Origin: Thiomonas bhubaneswarensis
GTDB taxonomy: Bacteria > Pseudomonadota > Gammaproteobacteria > Burkholderiales > Burkholderiaceae_C
Direction of reading: 5' to 3'
DNA: 45,336 nucleotides
Assembly (NCBI RefSeq): GCF_001418255.1
Contig: NZ_LIPV01000015.1
Span: forward strand, 1 to 45,336
The notes under the pieces were generated by a model that saw only the letters and a program-made list of their open reading frames with translations, had not been told where the DNA came from and searched no databases. Shown piece after piece: positions 1-8,860 of the stretch. A program made the translations under genes and the position numbers. Each line of letters opens with the position of its first letter. Position 1 is the stretch's first letter.

Positions 1-381
1 CGCCTCGAAGATGCGCTCGGTTGCGCCGGCCTTGATCAGCCGCTCCTTGAAGGTCCAGATCGTCGTGCGGTCCGGTGCCTGCGAACTCTGCCGCAAGCCC
101 ACGAAGCGCTGGAAGCTCAGCCGATCCAGAAGCTGGAACTCCATCTGCTCGTCGCTGAGGTTGTAGAGCTGCTGCACGACCAGCACCCGCACCATCAGCT
201 CGGTCGGCAACGGCGGGCGGCCACCGCGTTCACGCCCCGGCCTCGGCGCTGCCTCGTCGATCTCCGCGGCCAGCGCCGCGAAGTCCACATGCTCGGCCAG
301 CTTGCTCAACGCGTCGCCGATCTTGTCCAACTTCGTCTCGCGCTCCTGCTCCGCGAACAGACTGACCTTGATCACTCCCAT
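1..381 (-). CDS. IS5-family transposase, N-terminal 127 codons (partial)
   Basis: The frame is open to the window edge and encodes the N-terminal part of an IS5-type transposase. It has a short charged leader, a Gly/Arg-rich stretch (GRERGGRPPLP) and a DUF772-like helical segment (LSDEQMEFQLLDRLSFQRF). DUF772 is the usual N-terminal domain of IS5-group transposases; the DDE catalytic domain is not in the window. The start may be ATG at 381 or GTG at 375. The GTG has better spacing from the AGGGG ribosome-binding sequence, which nearly touches the ATG. It differs from the right-hand copy by Ile instead of Thr in the AETDE stretch. Confidence 0.8.
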   Translation of the reverse strand, partial: MGVIKVSLFAEQERETKLDKIGDALSKLAEHVDFAALAAEIDEAAPRPGRERGGRPPLPTELMVRVLVVQQLYNLSDEQMEFQLLDRLSFQRFVGLRQSSQAPDRTTIWTFKERLIKAGATERIFEA

Positions 382-455
382 CCCCTTGTCACATCAACTC
401 GACCACATCATGTACGCACCGCCGCGAGACCGCCAGGTTTTTCGAGGCGCCCAAG
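1..455 (-). mobile_element. IS5-family element, 5' end (partial, runs off left edge)
   Basis: These 455 bases are the inverted counterpart of 44882-45336. I compared the two by eye and found one difference (A at 260, against the complement of C at 45077). The shared sequence stops abruptly after base 455, which marks the outer end of the element; the outer end reads CTTGGGCGCCTCG on the transposase strand. The rest of the element lies outside the window. It ends 35 bp downstream of the stop codon of the neighbouring helicase gene. Confidence 0.85.
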
Positions 456-490
456 GGTAGTAAGGAATCGGGGGTGGGTTTCGCCTTTTC

Positions 491-2308
491 CTAAAGGCGC
501 GCAGCGAACCGCCCGCCCCCACTCGCCCCAATCACCAACCGCTGCGTCGCCCGCGTGGCCCCCACGTAGAACAGCCGCGCTTCCTCGCGCTCGTCTTCGC
601 CCTCGGCGGGCATGCGCCCGGCGCCCACCAGCGCCACCACCGGGAACTCCAGCCCTTTGCTGACGTGCAGCGTCATCACCTTGATGCTGTCGTGCGCGGG
701 GTCGAACACGCTGGACGAGTTGCGGCGCACTTGGTGCGGCAGCTTGCGTTTGCGCAGGAATTCCGCGCACAGGTCCATTTCGCTGTGGTGGCGGCAGAGG
801 ATGGCCATGTCGGCCCAGGCGTGGCCTTCGCGGTGGGCGGTGGCCAGCAGCTCGGCCACCTGGGCCACCTCTTCGCGCAGGGTGGGCAGGCGCACGATGA
901 GCGGCGCCTCGCCGTCGCGCCCGCAGCTCACGGGCTTGAGCAGGGGCACGCCGTCGTCGTCTTTGTCTTCCGGGCGCAATAGATCAGCAGCGACGAGACT
1001 GGCCGTCTCTAGTATTTGCCTTGTGTTGCGATAATTGATCTGCAAGATGCGGGTGCGCCCTTGCGCCTGGATGCCCACACTCTTGAATCTGAAGTTCTTC
1101 TTCTGCGTGCGTTCGTAGATGCTCTGCGCATCGTCGTACAGCACGAGCAGGCTGTTGGTGGCGGGGTCCACCATCTGCACCACCAGGCGCAGCCATTCGG
1201 GCGCGAAGTCGTGGCCTTCGTCGATGAGCACGGCCTGGTATTGCCCGCTGGGGATCTGGCGGCGGTCCACGCCGGTGATGACGCGCTGGACCATGTCTTC
1301 AAAGAAGGCGTCCCAAGAGGGGTTCTGCGGGGGCAGGTCTTGCCCGTAGGCCACCAGTTGCTGACGGCACCATTTGTGGAAGTGCACGGCGTGCACGCGG
1401 TCGGCAATGCCTTTGGCGGTCATCACGCGGGCAATCTGCCGGGCCAGCGGCTCGTTGTAGCAGAGGATGAGGATGGGTTTGCTGGCGGCGGTCTGTGCCT
1501 TGGCCAGATGTTCGGCGCGGTAGCCCAGCAGCATGGTCTTGCCCGAACCGGCCACGCCGTGAATGACTCGGTGCCCATCGCCCAGGCTGCGGGCCAGTTG
1601 CTCCTGCTGCAAGTCCATCACCCGCATGATGCTGGGCAGTTCGGCGGCTTCGTCGGCGTCGTCAAACAGCTCGCCGGTTGCCTGCACGCGCACCTCGGGG
1701 AACATGATCCAGCGCACCCGGTCCATCTGCGGCAGCGACATGACGCCGCTCATCATGAAGGGGAACATGTCCCACAGGCGGCTTTGCAGCGCCTCGGGCT
1801 CCACCGCCTCGAGCATCTCGTCCTGGCAGATGACGCGGTGGGGCTCGATGGCGTGGCCGAGTTCGGCCTTGTCGAACTGCGCGCGGGTGATGTTGGGCAG
1901 CACCACGCCGTAGCTCCACGGAAAGGCCAGTTTGCCCTGGTGTCGGCCGTTCGGATGCACCAGTTGCGGGTCGCGCTCCAGGGCGTTCACCACCTGGTGC
2001 GCGTACTGCCGGGCCTGCTCCAGCGGGTTGGGTAGGGTCTTGGGGCCAAGCTCACCGTGAATGTCCCAGGTCTGTTTGTTGGCCTGGATGAGGGTGGAGA
2101 GCCGAAAGTCCTTGACCTCCAGGATCAGGATGCCCCGGCGCGGGTGCATGACGACAAAGTCGGGGTGTTGATGTTTCGGGCCGACGGCCACGTCGTACCA
2201 GAGCAGGTAGTCGTCATCGAGTTTCTGTTCGAGCCGCTCGGCGGTGCGGCGCTCGCCGGAGGTCATGCGCGAAACGCAGGAGCCGAGCGCAGGGATCAGT
2301 GTGGCCAT
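491..2308 (-). CDS. NERD-domain nuclease / UvrD-like superfamily 1 helicase
   Basis: Predicted 605-residue cytoplasmic DNA-processing protein. Residues about 15-130 look like a nuclease-related (NERD) domain with a PD-(D/E)XK-like pattern: D50, then E64-V-K66. A UvrD/Rep-type motor follows: Q-motif (LQQEQLAR, about 233-240), Walker A GVAGSGKT (251-258), Walker B VLIDEGHDF (360-368), a helicase NYRNT motif, and the C-terminal SKGLEFPVV and EEARLFYVGATRA motifs. The frame stays open to a GTG at 2422, but the ATG at 2308 (MATLIPALGSC) fits the family start as I remember it. Neither start has a clear ribosome-binding site. The family is implied in DNA repair or recombination, sometimes in defence. 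No partner gene is adjacent, so its role is open. An IS5-family element sits 35 bp beyond its stop codon. Confidence 0.85.
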   Translation of the reverse strand: MATLIPALGSCVSRMTSGERRTAERLEQKLDDDYLLWYDVAVGPKHQHPDFVVMHPRRGILILEVKDFRLSTLIQANKQTWDIHGELGPKTLPNPLEQARQYAHQVVNALERDPQLVHPNGRHQGKLAFPWSYGVVLPNITRAQFDKAELGHAIEPHRVICQDEMLEAVEPEALQSRLWDMFPFMMSGVMSLPQMDRVRWIMFPEVRVQATGELFDDADEAAELPSIMRVMDLQQEQLARSLGDGHRVIHGVAGSGKTMLLGYRAEHLAKAQTAASKPILILCYNEPLARQIARVMTAKGIADRVHAVHFHKWCRQQLVAYGQDLPPQNPSWDAFFEDMVQRVITGVDRRQIPSGQYQAVLIDEGHDFAPEWLRLVVQMVDPATNSLLVLYDDAQSIYERTQKKNFRFKSVGIQAQGRTRILQINYRNTRQILETASLVAADLLRPEDKDDDGVPLLKPVSCGRDGEAPLIVRLPTLREEVAQVAELLATAHREGHAWADMAILCRHHSEMDLCAEFLRKRKLPHQVRRNSSSVFDPAHDSIKVMTLHVSKGLEFPVVALVGAGRMPAEGEDEREEARLFYVGATRATQRLVIGASGGGRFAARL

Positions 2309-2523
2309 GTCGTAGGGTGTCAGCGTCTTGTCCGCGTGGTTGCCGGGGTCAATGATGCCCCAATTCCGGGGGGCGACGGAAGGGTCGTGTCTCGCAGTCC
2401 GATGTGTGATGGAGACGCTCACTTTTGATTACAGGTAACGCTCGAAGCCTTCGCAGCCCTGTCGGCAAAGTCGGGGTGGGGCGCGTTATCGGCTCAATGT
2501 CTATCGTTTTATGGAGAAGCGTC

Positions 2524-3120
2524 ATGATTCGGCGTGCTGGTTTGCTAGGGGGTGTGGTGTTGATGGTGGCGCTGGGTGGTTGCGCCGTGGTGCCGCCGTC
2601 TTATTCCACGTCGTATGCGGTGCCGCAACAGCCGGGCTACCAGGCTGCGCCGGGTTATGCGCCAGGTTATGCGCCTTATGCGCAGCAGGGGTATGACACG
2701 GGCTATGCAGCGCAACCGGCCTACGCGCCACCGCCTGCTTATGTGCAACAGCCTGCCTACGCGCAGCAGCCCACCTACGCGGCGCAACCGGGCTACGCCC
2801 CGGCGCCGGTGGCGCAGTCGGCTCTGCCGGGGGCGGCGCTGGGCGCGGTGGCCGGGGGGCTGATCGGTTCGCGGTTTGGCTCGGGCAACGGCCGCACGGC
2901 CATGGCGGCCACGGGGGCAGCGTTGGGGGCGGTGGTGGGCGCGAATGCGGCCAACCCCTATGGCACGCAGATCACGCCCGGCACGGTGATCGGCGGTGTG
3001 GTCGGCGGGCTGGTGGGCTCGCGCTTCGGCCAGGGCAATGGCAAAACCGCGGCGGCGGCGCTGGGCGCCGCGGTGGGGGCGATGGCGGGGTCGCAATATC
3101 CGGCAGTCACCTTGCCGTAA
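2524..3120 (+). CDS. Glycine-zipper outer-membrane lipoprotein with Tyr/Pro/Gln-rich linker
   Basis: 198 residues, start chosen at ATG 2524 behind GAGAAG. A hydrophobic signal ends in lipobox LGGC with lipidation at Cys20. Residues about 25-100 form a low-complexity linker of degenerate Tyr-Ala/Pro-Gln units (PAYAQQPTYAAQPGYAP and similar). Then come two near-duplicate glycine-zipper segments, each with the pattern GSRFGxGNGxTAxAAxGA, typical of Rick_17kDa_Anti/glycine-zipper 2TM envelope proteins. The glycine zippers probably insert into or oligomerise in the outer membrane, and the linker may span peptidoglycan; both points are inference. It is transcribed away from the helicase and converges with serB. 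The precise function is unknown. Confidence 0.8.
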   Translation: MIRRAGLLGGVVLMVALGGCAVVPPSYSTSYAVPQQPGYQAAPGYAPGYAPYAQQGYDTGYAAQPAYAPPPAYVQQPAYAQQPTYAAQPGYAPAPVAQSALPGAALGAVAGGLIGSRFGSGNGRTAMAATGAALGAVVGANAANPYGTQITPGTVIGGVVGGLVGSRFGQGNGKTAAAALGAAVGAMAGSQYPAVTLP

Positions 3121-3138
3121 AGGCGGGCGCAGGCGGCT

Positions 3139-3156
3139 CGGGCTCTTGGCAGCCCG
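3139..3156. terminator. Hairpin between convergent lipoprotein and serB genes
   Basis: A six-base-pair perfect stem (CGGGCT/AGCCCG) with a six-base loop lies in the 47-bp gap between two convergent stop codons. There is no U-tract on either strand, so it is at best a weak or Rho-assisted bidirectional terminator. Confidence 0.3.
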
Positions 3157-3167
3157 GCCCGCACCTC

Positions 3168-4049
3168 TTACTCGAACCAGTGCAGCAGGCTGTCGAGGGC
3201 GCCGTGATCGATCGCGGTGGTGGCGGCTTCGCGTACCTTGGGCTTGGCGTGGTAGGCCACGCTGAAGCCGACGGCGTGCATCATCGGCAGGTCGTTGGCG
3301 CCGTCGCCGATCACCAGCACTTCGCCGGGGTCGCAGCCCAGATCGTCGCAGAACGCGAGCACGGCTTTTTTCTTGGCTTCGCCGTCGATGATGTCGCCTA
3401 CAAGGCTGCCGTCGAGCGCGTCGCCTTTCACGCCCAGCACATTGGCGGCCACGCGGTCGAAGCCCAGGCGCTGTTTCAGCCGGTCGGTGAAGTGGGTGAA
3501 GCCGCCGGTGACGAGCTGGGTTTTCAGCCCGGCCGCCTTGGCTGCGGCCAGCAAGGTTTCGGCGCCGGGGTTCAGCCGCAGGGTGTCGGTGTAGAGCTTG
3601 TCGAGCGCGGCGAGCGGCACGCCGGCGAGCAGGGCCACGCGCTGGCGCAGGCTGGTGGCGTAGTCGGCGATTTCGCCGCGCATGGCGGCCGCGGTGATGG
3701 CGGCGATCTCGTCTTTCTTGCCCACGGTGGCGCCGATTTCGTCCACGGTCTCGATGTTGATCAGCGTGGAGTCCATGTCCATCGCCAGTAGCTTGAAGTC
3801 GCCCAGGTGCAGCCCGGCGGGCACGATGGCCCAGTCGATGTGGTGCTCGCGGCAATAGCTGTCGAGGGCGCGGCGCATGCCGGGGCCGGTGCCGCGGATG
3901 TCGCGCAGGCGGGCGGCGTTGTGGCCGCGGTTGGGGCCGTGGTCGTCGGCGAACTTCTCCAGGCTCATCGGCGCGGCGATGTGGCAGAGATGGTCGAGGT
4001 CGTGTTGCGAAAGCGGTGCGGTGTGGCGCTGAATGACGAGGTGGTGCAT
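3168..4049 (-). CDS. serB: Phosphoserine phosphatase
   Basis: Catalyses the last step of serine biosynthesis, O-phosphoserine to L-serine plus phosphate, in the cytoplasm. The 293-residue product has the HAD-family motif I DMDST with nucleophile D91 and acid D93. It also has the motif II region LVTGGFTHF and the motif IV GDGANDLPM that binds Mg. The N-terminal 85 residues replace the ACT-like region of longer SerB proteins. I chose the ATG at 4049 because HAD SerB proteins begin shortly before such a sequence; the frame is open upstream to 4100, where it overlaps the end of mfd. It lies downstream of mfd on the same strand and may be co-transcribed. Confidence 0.92.
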   Translation of the reverse strand: MHHLVIQRHTAPLSQHDLDHLCHIAAPMSLEKFADDHGPNRGHNAARLRDIRGTGPGMRRALDSYCREHHIDWAIVPAGLHLGDFKLLAMDMDSTLINIETVDEIGATVGKKDEIAAITAAAMRGEIADYATSLRQRVALLAGVPLAALDKLYTDTLRLNPGAETLLAAAKAAGLKTQLVTGGFTHFTDRLKQRLGFDRVAANVLGVKGDALDGSLVGDIIDGEAKKKAVLAFCDDLGCDPGEVLVIGDGANDLPMMHAVGFSVAYHAKPKVREAATTAIDHGALDSLLHWFE

Positions 4050-4099
4050 GGCGGTTCTGTGGGAGTGACGGGGAGTGGAGGGAACTTGACGTCGGCGCA

Positions 4100-7000
4100 T
4101 CAGGCGGTTACAGGCTCGGCCCTGGGCGTGCCCAGTTGCTTGAGCGTGTCGCGGATGAGCTGGGCGCGCTGCGCGGCGTCTTTGGTCGGGCGTTCGATGC
4201 GCAGGCGGTCGTTGCCGGTGAGCTTGATGTGGCGGTTCTTCTGGATGAGGTCGATGATGCGGGTCGCATCCACCGGCGCATCCTTGCGGAAATGCAGGAT
4301 GGCCACTTCTTCGGCCGCATCGATCTTGGTGATGCCGTAGCCCTGCGCGATCAGCCGCAGGCGGTGCGTGTCCACCAGCGCCTGCGCGGGCGGCGGCATG
4401 CGGCCGAAACGATCGACGATTTCCTCGGCCACGCTGTCGAGCTGTGCGGCAGTGGAGGCGCTGGCCAGACGCTTGTAGAGCGAGAGCCGGGCGTGCACAT
4501 CACCGCAGTAGTCGTTGGGCAGCAGGGCGGGCACATGCAGGTTGATCTCGGTGGTCACGCCCAGCGGGTTGAGCAGGTCGGGCTCGCGGCCTGCGCGCAG
4601 CGCCTTCACCGCCTCGGCCAGCATGTCGTTGTAGAGCTGAAAGCCGATCTCCTGCATATTGCCCGACTGCTGTTCGCCCAGCACCTCGCCGGCGCCGCGA
4701 ATCTCCAGGTCGTGCATGGCCAGATAAAAGCCCGAGCCCAGTTCTTCCATCTGCTGAATGGCTTCGAGCCGCTGCCCGGCCTGCTTGGTCAGGCTCTGCA
4801 CATCGGGCACCAGCAGATAGGCGTAGGCCTGGTGGTGCGAGCGGCCGACGCGGCCGCGCAGCTGGTGCAGCTGCGCCAGACCGAACTTGTCGGCCCGCGC
4901 CATGATGATGGTGTTGGCGCTGGGCACGTCGATGCCGGTCTCGATGATGGTGGTGCACAGCAGAATGTTGAAGCGCTGGGCGTGGAAGTCGCGCATCACC
5001 CGCTCCAGATCGCGCTCGGGCATCTGGCCATGGGCGATGTCGATGCGCGCCTCGGGCACCAGTTCTTCGAGCTGGCGCTTGCGGTTCTCGATGGTCTCGA
5101 CTTCGTTGTGCAGAAAGTAGACCTGGCCGCCGCGCTTGATCTCCCGCAGGATGGCCTCGCGCATCACCGCGCCGCTTTCGCTGCGAACGAAGGTCTTGAT
5201 CGCCAGCCGCTTCTGCGGCGCGGTGGCGATGACCGACAGGTCGCGCAGCCCTTCGAGCGCCATGCCCAGGGTGCGCGGAATGGGCGTGGCCGTGAGGGTG
5301 AGCAGATCGACCGAGGCACGCAGCGCCTTGAGCGCCTCTTTGTGGCGCACACCGAAGCGGTGCTCCTCGTCCACGATGACCAGACCGAGCCGGTCGAACT
5401 TGACCGTGGGCGACAGCAGCTTGTGCGTGCCGATGACGATGTCCACCGTGCCGCGGGCCAGCCCGTCGAGCGCGGCGTTGATCTCCTTGGTCGAGCGAAA
5501 TCGCGACATCTCGGCAATGCGCACCGGCCAGTCGGCGAAGCGGTTGCGGAAGGTCTCGCAGTGCTGCTCGGCCAGCAGGGTGGTGGGCGCGAGCACGGCC
5601 ACCTGCTTGCCGCCCATCACAGCGACGAAGGCGGCGCGCAGCGCCACCTCGGTCTTGCCGAAGCCCACGTCACCGCAGACCAGACGGTCCATCGGCTTGG
5701 GGGCGATCATGTCCTGCACCACGGCGTGAATGGCCGCGGCCTGATCCGGCGTTTCCTCGAAGCCGAAACTCGCGGCGAAGGCTTCATAGTCTTGCGCCGA
5801 GTAGCGGAAGGCGTGGCCCTGGTGCGCAGCGCGGCGGGCGTAGATGTTGAGCAGCTCGGCGGCGGCGTCGCGCACCTGCTCGGCGGCCTTGCGGCGGGCC
5901 TTGTCCCACTGGCCCGAGCCGAGGGTGTGCAGCGGGGCGTCTTCAGGCGCCGCGCCGCTGTAGCGCTGGATGAGATGCAGTTGCGACACTGGCACATACA
6001 GCACCGCATCGTTGGCATAGACCAGATGCAGAAACTCCGCGGGGCCGTCGCCCAGATCAAGTTCGGCCAGACCCTGGTAGCGGCCGATGCCGTGATTGGC
6101 ATGCACCACAGGGTCGCCGGGCTGCAGCTCGGCGAGGTCGTGAATCAGGGCATCGACATTGCTGGCCTGCTCCTGCTTGCGGCGCCTGCGCTGGGCCGGG
6201 TTAAGGGCGAACAGCTCGGTTTCAGTGAGCAGGGCCAGGCGGTCGGCTGGCAGCGAGAATCCGCGCGCCAGCGGCCCCACCGCCAGGGCGAAGCCGGTCG
6301 TGCCCTGGACGAAGTCGTCCCAACTCTCCGCGGGCTGGGCCGACAGGCCGGATTCCTGCAGCAGCTCGCGCAGGGTTTCGCGGCGCCCGGCGGATTCGGC
6401 CAGCAGCAGCGCGCGCCGGTGCTGCGAGCGGCCTTCCTCCAGCCATTGCGCCAGGCGCGCCAGCGGCCGCGTGGCACGGCGGTCGGCGCTGATGTCGGGA
6501 AGCTCGGCACTCGTGGGCTGGTCGACGTCAGGCGCCTGCGCCTTGGGGCGCAGCGCGAGCTGGGCAAAGGGCTTGATGCGGCTGAAAAACGCCTCTTCGT
6601 TCAGGAAAAGCTGATCGGGCGCGAGGGCAGGGCGCTCGGGATCGTGCCGCAGCAGGCGGTGGCGCTCCTGTGTGTCTGTCCAAAATTTCTGGATGGCCGA
6701 GGCGATGTCGCCATGCAGCACCACGCGCGCCTGCTCGCCCAGGTAATCGGGCAGGGCGGCGGTGTGTTCGAAGAACAGCGGCAGGTAGTACTCGATGCCG
6801 GGGCCGGCGACGCCGCTGGCCATGTCCTTGTAGAGCGGGCTGCGGCTGGGGTCGCCCTCGAACACCTCGCGCCAGCGGGCGCGAAAGCGCTTTTGCGCCG
6901 CTTCGTCGAGCGGAAATTCGCGGCCCGGCAGCAGCCGCACTTCCTTGACCGGGTAGAGGCTGCGCTGAGTGTCGGGGTCGAAGGCCTGGATGGCGTCGAT

Positions 7001-7582
7001 GGTGTCGCCGAACAGGTCCACGCGGTAGGGCACCGGCGAGCCCATGGGGTGCAGGTCGATGAGGCCGCCGCGCACCGCGTATTCGCCTGGCGCCATCACC
7101 TGGCTGACGTGGTTGTAGCCGGCGAGCACGAGCTGGGCGCGCAGCGCGGCTTCGTTAAGCGCCTCGCCCTGGCGGAAATCGAAGGTGTAGGCGGCGAGAA
7201 ACTCGGGCGGGGCCAGTCGCTGGATGGCGGTGTTGGCCGGGGCGATGACCACGTCGATCTGCCGGTTGTGGATGGCCCACAGCGTGGCCAGCCGTTCGGA
7301 GATCAGGTCCTGGTGCGGCGAAAAGCTGTCGTAAGGCAGGGTTTCCCAGTCGGGCAGCAGGCCAACGCGCAACTGCGGGGCGAACCACGGTATCTCGCCG
7401 AGCAGACGCTGGGCGTCGCCCGCGCTTTCGGTGACGATGAGCCAGGGCGCCGCGACATCGGGCGATGCGCACAACTCGGCCAGTAGCAGCGCATCGGCGC
7501 TGCCTGCGGGAAGCGGCCAACTCACGCGCTGGCCAGGCTTGAGCGCGGGCACTTGCGCCCGCAGGGCATGGACAATAGACAT
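4100..7582 (-). CDS. mfd: Transcription-repair coupling factor
   Basis: The 1160-residue ATP-dependent translocase removes RNA polymerase stalled at DNA lesions and recruits UvrA for nucleotide excision repair. Length is close to the usual 1150. Domain order is intact: a UvrB-like N-terminal module (about 1-340), a CarD-like RNA-polymerase-interaction domain (about 485-545, with HANHGIGRYQG), a RecG-like helicase with Walker A GDVGFGKT (637-644) and DEEH box (738-741), and motifs V/VI (ETGIDVPSAN, LRGRVGRS). A C-terminal TRCF domain follows. It is divergent from ispD across 43 bp, so the two promoters must lie there or overlap coding sequence. serB follows downstream. Confidence 0.96.
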   Translation of the reverse strand: MSIVHALRAQVPALKPGQRVSWPLPAGSADALLLAELCASPDVAAPWLIVTESAGDAQRLLGEIPWFAPQLRVGLLPDWETLPYDSFSPHQDLISERLATLWAIHNRQIDVVIAPANTAIQRLAPPEFLAAYTFDFRQGEALNEAALRAQLVLAGYNHVSQVMAPGEYAVRGGLIDLHPMGSPVPYRVDLFGDTIDAIQAFDPDTQRSLYPVKEVRLLPGREFPLDEAAQKRFRARWREVFEGDPSRSPLYKDMASGVAGPGIEYYLPLFFEHTAALPDYLGEQARVVLHGDIASAIQKFWTDTQERHRLLRHDPERPALAPDQLFLNEEAFFSRIKPFAQLALRPKAQAPDVDQPTSAELPDISADRRATRPLARLAQWLEEGRSQHRRALLLAESAGRRETLRELLQESGLSAQPAESWDDFVQGTTGFALAVGPLARGFSLPADRLALLTETELFALNPAQRRRRKQEQASNVDALIHDLAELQPGDPVVHANHGIGRYQGLAELDLGDGPAEFLHLVYANDAVLYVPVSQLHLIQRYSGAAPEDAPLHTLGSGQWDKARRKAAEQVRDAAAELLNIYARRAAHQGHAFRYSAQDYEAFAASFGFEETPDQAAAIHAVVQDMIAPKPMDRLVCGDVGFGKTEVALRAAFVAVMGGKQVAVLAPTTLLAEQHCETFRNRFADWPVRIAEMSRFRSTKEINAALDGLARGTVDIVIGTHKLLSPTVKFDRLGLVIVDEEHRFGVRHKEALKALRASVDLLTLTATPIPRTLGMALEGLRDLSVIATAPQKRLAIKTFVRSESGAVMREAILREIKRGGQVYFLHNEVETIENRKRQLEELVPEARIDIAHGQMPERDLERVMRDFHAQRFNILLCTTIIETGIDVPSANTIIMARADKFGLAQLHQLRGRVGRSHHQAYAYLLVPDVQSLTKQAGQRLEAIQQMEELGSGFYLAMHDLEIRGAGEVLGEQQSGNMQEIGFQLYNDMLAEAVKALRAGREPDLLNPLGVTTEINLHVPALLPNDYCGDVHARLSLYKRLASASTAAQLDSVAEEIVDRFGRMPPPAQALVDTHRLRLIAQGYGITKIDAAEEVAILHFRKDAPVDATRIIDLIQKNRHIKLTGNDRLRIERPTKDAAQRAQLIRDTLKQLGTPRAEPVTA

Positions 7583-7625
7583 CTTGCAAATTTTCGCCCA
7601 AAGTCATGGGCGCTCGTGTGTCGTG

Positions 7626-8363
7626 ATGCAAATGTCGTCGTATCCGCCCCCCCGCTCTGCGCGCTGTCATGCTCTGATTCCCAGCGCGGGCAACGGCTCG
7701 CGCCTGCCCGGCGACGCGCCCAAGCAGTACCGCCGACTTCTGGGCGAGGCGGTGGTACAGCACACGGTTCGAGCGTTTCTGCAGACCTCGCACATCGCCT
7801 CGGTGGCGGTGGTGGTGCAGGCTGACGACACGGTGGCGGCGTCCTGTCTGGCGGCCGATGCGCGCCTGTCCATCCTGCCGCTGGGTGGCGCCTCCCGCGC
7901 TCACAGCGTGCTGGGCGGGCTGGACGGGCTGCTGCAGGCAGGGGCGGTGGCCGACGACTGGGTGCTGGTGCACGACGCCGCGCGCTGCTGTATCACCCCG
8001 GAACTGATTGACCGCCTGATCGACGCCTGCGTGAACGATGCCACCGGCGGCCTGCTGGCCCTGCCGCTGCCCGACACCCTCAAGGCGGCCGACGCCGCGG
8101 GGCGGGTGGCGCGCACCGAGCCGCGCGAGGGCCGCTGGTTGGCGCAGACACCGCAGATGTTTCGCCTCGGCGCGCTGCGCGATGCGCTGCAGGCGGCGCT
8201 GTCGGGTGACGCCGCGATCACCGACGAAGCCAGCGCGATCGAGCATGCTGGCGCGCATCCGCTGCTGGTCACCGGTGCGTCGTGGAATTTCAAGATCACC
8301 TATCCCCAAGACCTCGAACTCGCGCAGGCCCTGCTCGCCGCGCGCGCTGGAGCCAAAGCATGA
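7626..8363 (+). CDS. ispD: 2-C-methyl-D-erythritol 4-phosphate cytidylyltransferase
   Basis: Third enzyme of the MEP isoprenoid pathway: CTP plus MEP gives CDP-ME and diphosphate. The 245-residue protein has the CTP-binding loop SAGNGSRL, with R26 and K33 (in APKQY) at the positions of the family's catalytic Arg and Lys. It also carries LVHDAARC and the C-terminal FKITYPQDL signature. The start is ATG 7626; an in-frame ATG at 7632 is also possible, and neither has an obvious Shine-Dalgarno. The stop overlaps the ispF start in an ATGA junction, implying translational coupling. The frame stays open upstream into antisense mfd, which is not coding. Confidence 0.94.
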   Translation: MQMSSYPPPRSARCHALIPSAGNGSRLPGDAPKQYRRLLGEAVVQHTVRAFLQTSHIASVAVVVQADDTVAASCLAADARLSILPLGGASRAHSVLGGLDGLLQAGAVADDWVLVHDAARCCITPELIDRLIDACVNDATGGLLALPLPDTLKAADAAGRVARTEPREGRWLAQTPQMFRLGALRDALQAALSGDAAITDEASAIEHAGAHPLLVTGASWNFKITYPQDLELAQALLAARAGAKA

Positions 8364-8860
8364 CGCAAATCCGCATCGGCGAGGGCTATGACGTCCACGC
8401 ACTCGTGCCCGGCCGCAAGCTCATCATCGGCGGCGTGACCATTCCTTATCACCTCGGCCTACTCGGTCATTCCGATGCCGACGTGCTGCTGCACGCCATC
8501 ACCGACGCCCTGCTGGGCGCGGCCGGCCTGGGCGACATCGGCCAGCACTTCCCCGACACAGACGCCCGCTTCAAGGGCGCGGACTCGGGCGAACTGCTGC
8601 ATCACGCGCTGCAGAGCGTGACGCAGCAGGGCTGGGCAGTGGTCAACGTCGATTGCACCGTGATCGCGCAGGCGCCCAAGCTGGCGCCGCACCGCGACGC
8701 CATCCGCCAGCGCATCGCCGCGCTGCTGGCGGTGCAGGTGGAGCAGGTCAACGTCAAGGGCAAGACCACCGAGCGGCTTGGCTTCGTTGGCCGCGGCGAG
8801 GGTATCGCCGCCAGCGCGGTCTGCCTGTTGCAGCGCGATGCAGCCGGGAGCAAACCATGA
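8360..8860 (+). CDS. ispF: 2-C-methyl-D-erythritol 2,4-cyclodiphosphate synthase
   Basis: Converts CDP-ME 2-phosphate to MEcPP in the MEP pathway; the family is a homotrimer with one zinc per active site. The 166-residue product shows the zinc ligands in GYDVH (D11, H13) and H45 in the [10 protein letters not shown] segment. It also has GDIGQHFPD and the C-terminal [15 protein letters not shown] signature. The start overlaps the ispD stop by four bases, and its own stop overlaps the start of the next gene in the same way, so the three genes form one tightly coupled operon. Confidence 0.96.
   Translation: MTQIRIGEGYDVHALVPGRKLIIGGVTIPYHLGLLGHSDADVLLHAITDALLGAAGLGDIGQHFPDTDARFKGADSGELLHHALQSVTQQGWAVVNVDCTVIAQAPKLAPHRDAIRQRIAALLAVQVEQVNVKGKTTERLGFVGRGEGIAASAVCLLQRDAAGSKP

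Noticed and set aside
482-499. Hairpin CGCCTTT/AAAGGCG over the helicase stop codon
   Set aside because: The stem is perfect but no U-tract follows on the minus strand; it overlaps the coding end and may be chance.
491-2308. Helicase as part of a complete anti-phage system
   Set aside because: No methylase, ATPase, toxin or other partner is adjacent within the window.
4136-7486. Very long open frame (over 1100 codons) on the plus strand
   Set aside because: It lies antisense to mfd and is a by-product of high-GC codon use; it has no domain resemblance.
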